Shown here: in pieces, positions 6,979 through 9,132 of the stretch
Numbering within the stretch: position 1 is the first letter of the stretch
Layout of the letters: every line of letters starts with the position of its first letter
DNA from: CAZBEA01 sp964490835
Lineage (GTDB): Bacteria > Patescibacteriota > Microgenomatia > Levybacterales > GWA1-39-11
Assembly: GCA_964490835.1 (NCBI GenBank)
Contig: CAZBEA010000040.1
Span: forward strand, 1 to 9,132
Reading direction: 5' to 3'
DNA: 9,132 nt
Program-made: the position numbers and the translations under genes
The notes under the pieces: model-generated
Told to the model about the DNA's origin: nothing
Database searches by the model: none
What the model saw: the letters and a program-made list of their open reading frames with translations, nothing else

Positions 6979-8230
6979 GATCAGAGCATTATCCGGAAGA
7001 GAGATATTTAATTCTGCCGGATTACCGGTTCTTGAGGTGACGGTAGTTCTTGAAAACGGAATCGAGGCAAGCTCAACTATCGCCCAGTCTCACTCAAAAG
7101 GAACCTTTGAAGACAAGGATGTCTACGACAACGATCCGGCACGCTACAAGGGCAAAGGGATGATTAAATCGGTTGTGGCCGTTGCCAATACCATTCAGCC
7201 TAAATTGAAAGGGGTTGAGGTTTTTGAGCAACAGAAGGTAGATGCTATTCTGAAAGAATTGGACGGAACGGAGAATAAATCCGTACTTGGAGCGAATGTA
7301 ATGCTCACCGTTTCACAAGCTGTCGCCAGAGCCGCAGCAAAAGCTTCTTCGATTCCTCTTTTTCTGTATCTTCGTCAGTTCACCTCCCTCCGAGAAACGG
7401 CTCTCAAACTTCCGTTACCTATGTTTACCCTCATCGAGGGTGGCAAGTGGGTCAAGGGTGGTATCGATTTTCAAAGTGTATTACTTCTTCCCGCATCGTC
7501 TCGGGATTTGTATTCAAGTATCGAGATGGGTATCGATCTTACCCACAAGCTTCACGATTTTTTGGATGAACGTAACAGCATAATTCTGAATGCGCCGCTC
7601 GGCGGATTTCCAGCGATGAGCCACACGAATGCAGATGCAGTAAATCTCATGAAGCAATTTATCGAAAGTTCATCATATAAATTCTCTCAGGATTTATTTT
7701 TGGGAATCGATGCAAATGCGAATGTTCTCGTAAACGGTCAAACATATCGTATTCAAGACCGACCCAACCCAATAAATGCGGCAGAATTAAAAGAATTCTA
7801 TAAAATGTTGGTTGATGATTATTCGGTTCTCTTTATCGAGGACCCATACTCGGATCTTGATACCAAAGCATGGATTGATCTTACACAAGCGTTGTCTGAT
7901 GAAGTAATGATTTCAGCAGATGATCTTGTCGGTGGAAGCCCCTTGAGACTTCAGAGTCTTATCGAGGGTGGGTATGCCAATTCTGTATCATTCACACCGG
8001 GTCAGATTGGGACTATTTCCGAGTCGCTTGCTTTTGCAGAAATTGCCCGGTATAAAAAACTGAAGTTAACAGTCTACGATCGTGGATATACAACCGATGA
8101 TACATTTCTGGTAGATTTTGCTGTTGCAGTCGGCGCAGAATATCTCAAATCGGGCGCACCGCTTCGTGAGAGAGTTTTTAAATATAATAGACTTCTTGGT
8201 ATAGACAAAGAGGTAGATGCACTTAGATAG
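6971..8230 (+). CDS. Enolase homologue lacking the catalytic residues (pseudoenolase)
   Basis: A 419-residue full-length enolase relative starting at GTG. Homology is clear throughout: SKIRALSGREIF at the N-terminus, LDGTENKSVLGAN (97-109), FIEDPYSD (288-295), SADDLV (315-320), GQIGTISESLA (344-354) and a KYNRLLGID tail. Primary Mg ligands remain: Asp247, Glu290 and Asp317 (yeast Asp246, Glu295, Asp320); Ser42 and Lys393 also align with conserved residues. The catalytic positions are changed: Ser169 for Glu168, Leu210 for Glu211, Thr342 for Lys345, Asp370 for His373, and Trp160 for loop His159 (yeast numbering). The usual SRGNP near the N-terminus is SAGLP. A normal enolase interconverts 2-phosphoglycerate and PEP, but this set of losses makes that chemistry unlikely. 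The intact frame, good Shine-Dalgarno and overlap with ppsA argue against decay. Possible roles are a structural or regulatory partner of true enolase or PEP synthase, or a new reaction at the Mg site. The alignment was made by eye. Confidence 0.85.
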   Translation: MSKIRALSGREIFNSAGLPVLEVTVVLENGIEASSTIAQSHSKGTFEDKDVYDNDPARYKGKGMIKSVVAVANTIQPKLKGVEVFEQQKVDAILKELDGTENKSVLGANVMLTVSQAVARAAAKASSIPLFLYLRQFTSLRETALKLPLPMFTLIEGGKWVKGGIDFQSVLLLPASSRDLYSSIEMGIDLTHKLHDFLDERNSIILNAPLGGFPAMSHTNADAVNLMKQFIESSSYKFSQDLFLGIDANANVLVNGQTYRIQDRPNPINAAELKEFYKMLVDDYSVLFIEDPYSDLDTKAWIDLTQALSDEVMISADDLVGGSPLRLQSLIEGGYANSVSFTPGQIGTISESLAFAEIARYKKLKLTVYDRGYTTDDTFLVDFAVAVGAEYLKSGAPLRERVFKYNRLLGIDKEVDALR

Positions 8231-8930
8231 AAAACACGAGAACAAATTCTCCTTTAGGAGACGTAGTTGTGTACCTTTTGATAGCCTCCTCTATTGGTAT
8301 TCTGAGGTTCTCTTCGTGGATTTTGGTTAACTCTCGTGATATTGATATATCGACATTTCCCATTATTCTGTTAACTATTTCAAGTGTTTCGACCAGTCTG
8401 TGAGGCGATTCGTAGATTACAAGAGTTGGTCGGAAGATATCGTTTGAAATATCCTTTAGGTTTTGAATGATTTTTTGTTTTTTTCCGACCTTTTTAGGGA
8501 GGAATCCCAAGAAAAATACCTGGTCAATCGGCATGCCCGAAAGAGTGAGCGCCGGAATTGCAGCTGTTGGCCCGGGAAGTGAAATTACCGGAATATTTTT
8601 TTTCAAAGCGTACTGAATAAGTCTGTACCCGGGATCGGAGAATAATGGAGTTCCTGCAGAGGATGTAATAGAAATTCGAACATCCTGCTCAAGTAGTGCG
8701 GTGTATTTCTCAAGATGAGTATTTTCAAGAAATTCGTTGAATTGAATAATTTTAGGGGTATTCCCTTGTGCGATATGGGGGTAGGTGTTTTGAAGATGAG
8801 TCAGTAAGTTCTTAGTTCTTATAATTTCTTCCGTAAGAATTATATCCGATTCAAAAAGAGTAGTTATTGCTCGAATTGTTATATCTTGTAAATTCCCGAT
8901 CGGTGTTGGTACAATGAACACTGTTGTCAT
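8223..8930 (-). CDS. rsmI: 16S rRNA (cytidine-1402-2'-O)-methyltransferase RsmI
   Basis: RsmI transfers a methyl group from SAM to the 2'-O of C1402 in the decoding centre of 16S rRNA. The 235-residue protein is a tetrapyrrole-methylase-fold enzyme: PTPIGNLQDIT (8-18), AGTPLFSDPGYRL (92-104), LPGPTAAIPAL (118-128), LGFLPKK (141-147), YESPHRL (173-179), SRELTKIHEE (198-207) and KGEFVLV (226-232). It is shorter than E. coli RsmI (286 residues), lacking the C-terminal extension. Two normally strong motifs deviate: the usual AEDTRHT reads TEEIIRT (33-39), and SDAGTP reads SSAGTP (90-95), so the usual Asp is Ser91. These may be lineage-specific. It converges on the enolase homologue, with stop codons overlapping by 8 bases, and diverges from dedA. 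There is no Shine-Dalgarno sequence; a -10 box six bases upstream suggests a leaderless mRNA. Confidence 0.92.
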   Translation of the reverse strand: MTTVFIVPTPIGNLQDITIRAITTLFESDIILTEEIIRTKNLLTHLQNTYPHIAQGNTPKIIQFNEFLENTHLEKYTALLEQDVRISITSSAGTPLFSDPGYRLIQYALKKNIPVISLPGPTAAIPALTLSGMPIDQVFFLGFLPKKVGKKQKIIQNLKDISNDIFRPTLVIYESPHRLVETLEIVNRIMGNVDISISRELTKIHEENLRIPIEEAIKRYTTTSPKGEFVLVFSI

Positions 8931-8936
8931 AAAGGT

Positions 8937-8942
8937 ATTATA
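8937..8942 (-). promoter_or_regulatory. -10 box of a leaderless rsmI promoter
   Basis: On the - strand this is a perfect TATAAT, followed by 6 bases (ACCTTT) and the rsmI ATG, placing the predicted transcription start at or next to the A of the start codon. I find no convincing -35 hexamer at 16-18 bases upstream. It overlaps the opposing dedA -10 box by four bases, so the two promoters probably compete for polymerase. Confidence 0.6.
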
Positions 8943-8944
8943 CT
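8939..8944 (+). promoter_or_regulatory. -10 box of a leaderless dedA promoter
   Basis: TATACT (5 of 6 to consensus) is followed by 6 bases (AGACAA) and the dedA ATG at 8951, mirroring the rsmI promoter on the other strand. No clear -35 box lies at the right distance and there is no Shine-Dalgarno sequence. A TATTAT at 8936-8941 is an alternative reading of the same site. Confidence 0.5.
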
Positions 8945-8950
8945 AGACAA

Positions 8951-9132
8951 ATGATAGAAACCTTACTTTCATTTCGGCACGCATTTGACCCCCAGAATAT
9001 TGCTGAGCTCGGAAGAGTCACGGCATATTTTGCTTTTTTTGGAATTATCTTTGCCGAATCGGGACTCTTTTTTGGGTTTTTTCTGCCGGGAGACAGTCTG
9101 CTGTTCACCGCGGGGTTCTTGGCTTCACAAGA
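8951..9132 (+). CDS. DedA-family membrane protein, 3' partial at window edge
   Basis: Sixty codons are visible before the window ends. From ATG 8951 the protein begins with a short amphipathic leader, then a hydrophobic stretch from about residue 24 (TAYFAFFGIIFAESGLFFGF) running into the family hallmark FFLPGDSLLFTAGFLAS (43-59). The E-x-G-x(n)-PGDSLL pattern marks the re-entrant, membrane-embedded part of the DedA/SNARE-associated (VTT) family, whose bacterial members act in the inner membrane in envelope homeostasis, with some shown to flip polyprenyl-phosphate or phosphatidylethanolamine carriers. Typical length is about 200 residues, so roughly two thirds is missing. The start codon is supported by the -10 box 6 bases upstream, with no Shine-Dalgarno. 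It is divergent from rsmI across a 20-base spacer, and substrate cannot be assigned from this part. Confidence 0.88.
   Translation, partial: MIETLLSFRHAFDPQNIAELGRVTAYFAFFGIIFAESGLFFGFFLPGDSLLFTAGFLASQ

Noticed and set aside
6971..8230. Enolase homologue as a decaying pseudogene or frameshifted gene
   Set aside because: A single intact frame of 419 codons keeps homology from the first to the last residues, the Mg ligands remain, and it has the best ribosome site in the window.
8248..8261. Hairpin (TCTCC, 4-base loop, GGAGA) as terminator for the convergent genes
   Set aside because: The stem is only 5 bp, it lies inside the rsmI coding region, and neither strand has a proper U-run directly after it.

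Overview
The window looks like chromosomal DNA from a streamlined bacterium, most plausibly a member of the Patescibacteria/CPR (Microgenomates-like). This is an inference, not a database result. It rests on the very tight packing (genes abut, overlap or sit tens of bases apart), a shortened DNA polymerase III delta subunit, archaeal-looking sugar enzymes (a bifunctional phosphoglucose/phosphomannose isomerase and an archaeal-style PEP synthase), scarce Shine-Dalgarno sequences and moderately AT-rich DNA. TGA acts as an ordinary stop at the ends of the first two genes, so the code is the standard one and the Gracilibacteria-type recoding is excluded. I see no tRNA, rRNA, CRISPR array, insertion sequence or phage module, and no gene-free stretch longer than 50 bases.

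Positions 2-8230 hold seven genes, all on the + strand. A putative zinc metallopeptidase, cut by the left edge, overlaps a compact holA-like gene by 4 bases (ATGA). Thirteen bases later comes a run of sugar-phosphate genes: a phosphohexomutase, an inositol-monophosphatase-family phosphatase and a phosphoglucose/phosphomannose isomerase, joined by two direct TAA-ATG junctions. After 47 bases comes PEP synthase, overlapped by 8 bases by an enolase homologue. On paper this is a gluconeogenic block: pyruvate to PEP, PEP to 2-phosphoglycerate, fructose-6-P to glucose-6-P or mannose-6-P, and hexose-6-P to hexose-1-P. The phosphatase might be a fructose-1,6-bisphosphatase.

The most unusual gene is the enolase homologue (6971-8230). 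Its fold and its three primary magnesium ligands are recognisable, but every classical catalytic acid, base or loop histidine I can align is replaced. The frame is intact, so it looks like a maintained pseudoenzyme or an enolase relative with a new role, not a decayed gene.

Positions 8223-9132 hold rsmI (16S rRNA C1402 2'-O-methyltransferase) on the - strand, converging on the enolase homologue with an 8-base overlap, and the start of a DedA-family membrane protein gene on the + strand. Those two genes diverge from a 20-base spacer that carries overlapping opposed -10 boxes. Each box lies exactly 6 bases before an ATG, which predicts leaderless mRNAs in both directions. PEP synthase has the same arrangement (-10-like box, 6 bases, ATG), which supports leaderless initiation as a recurring mode here.
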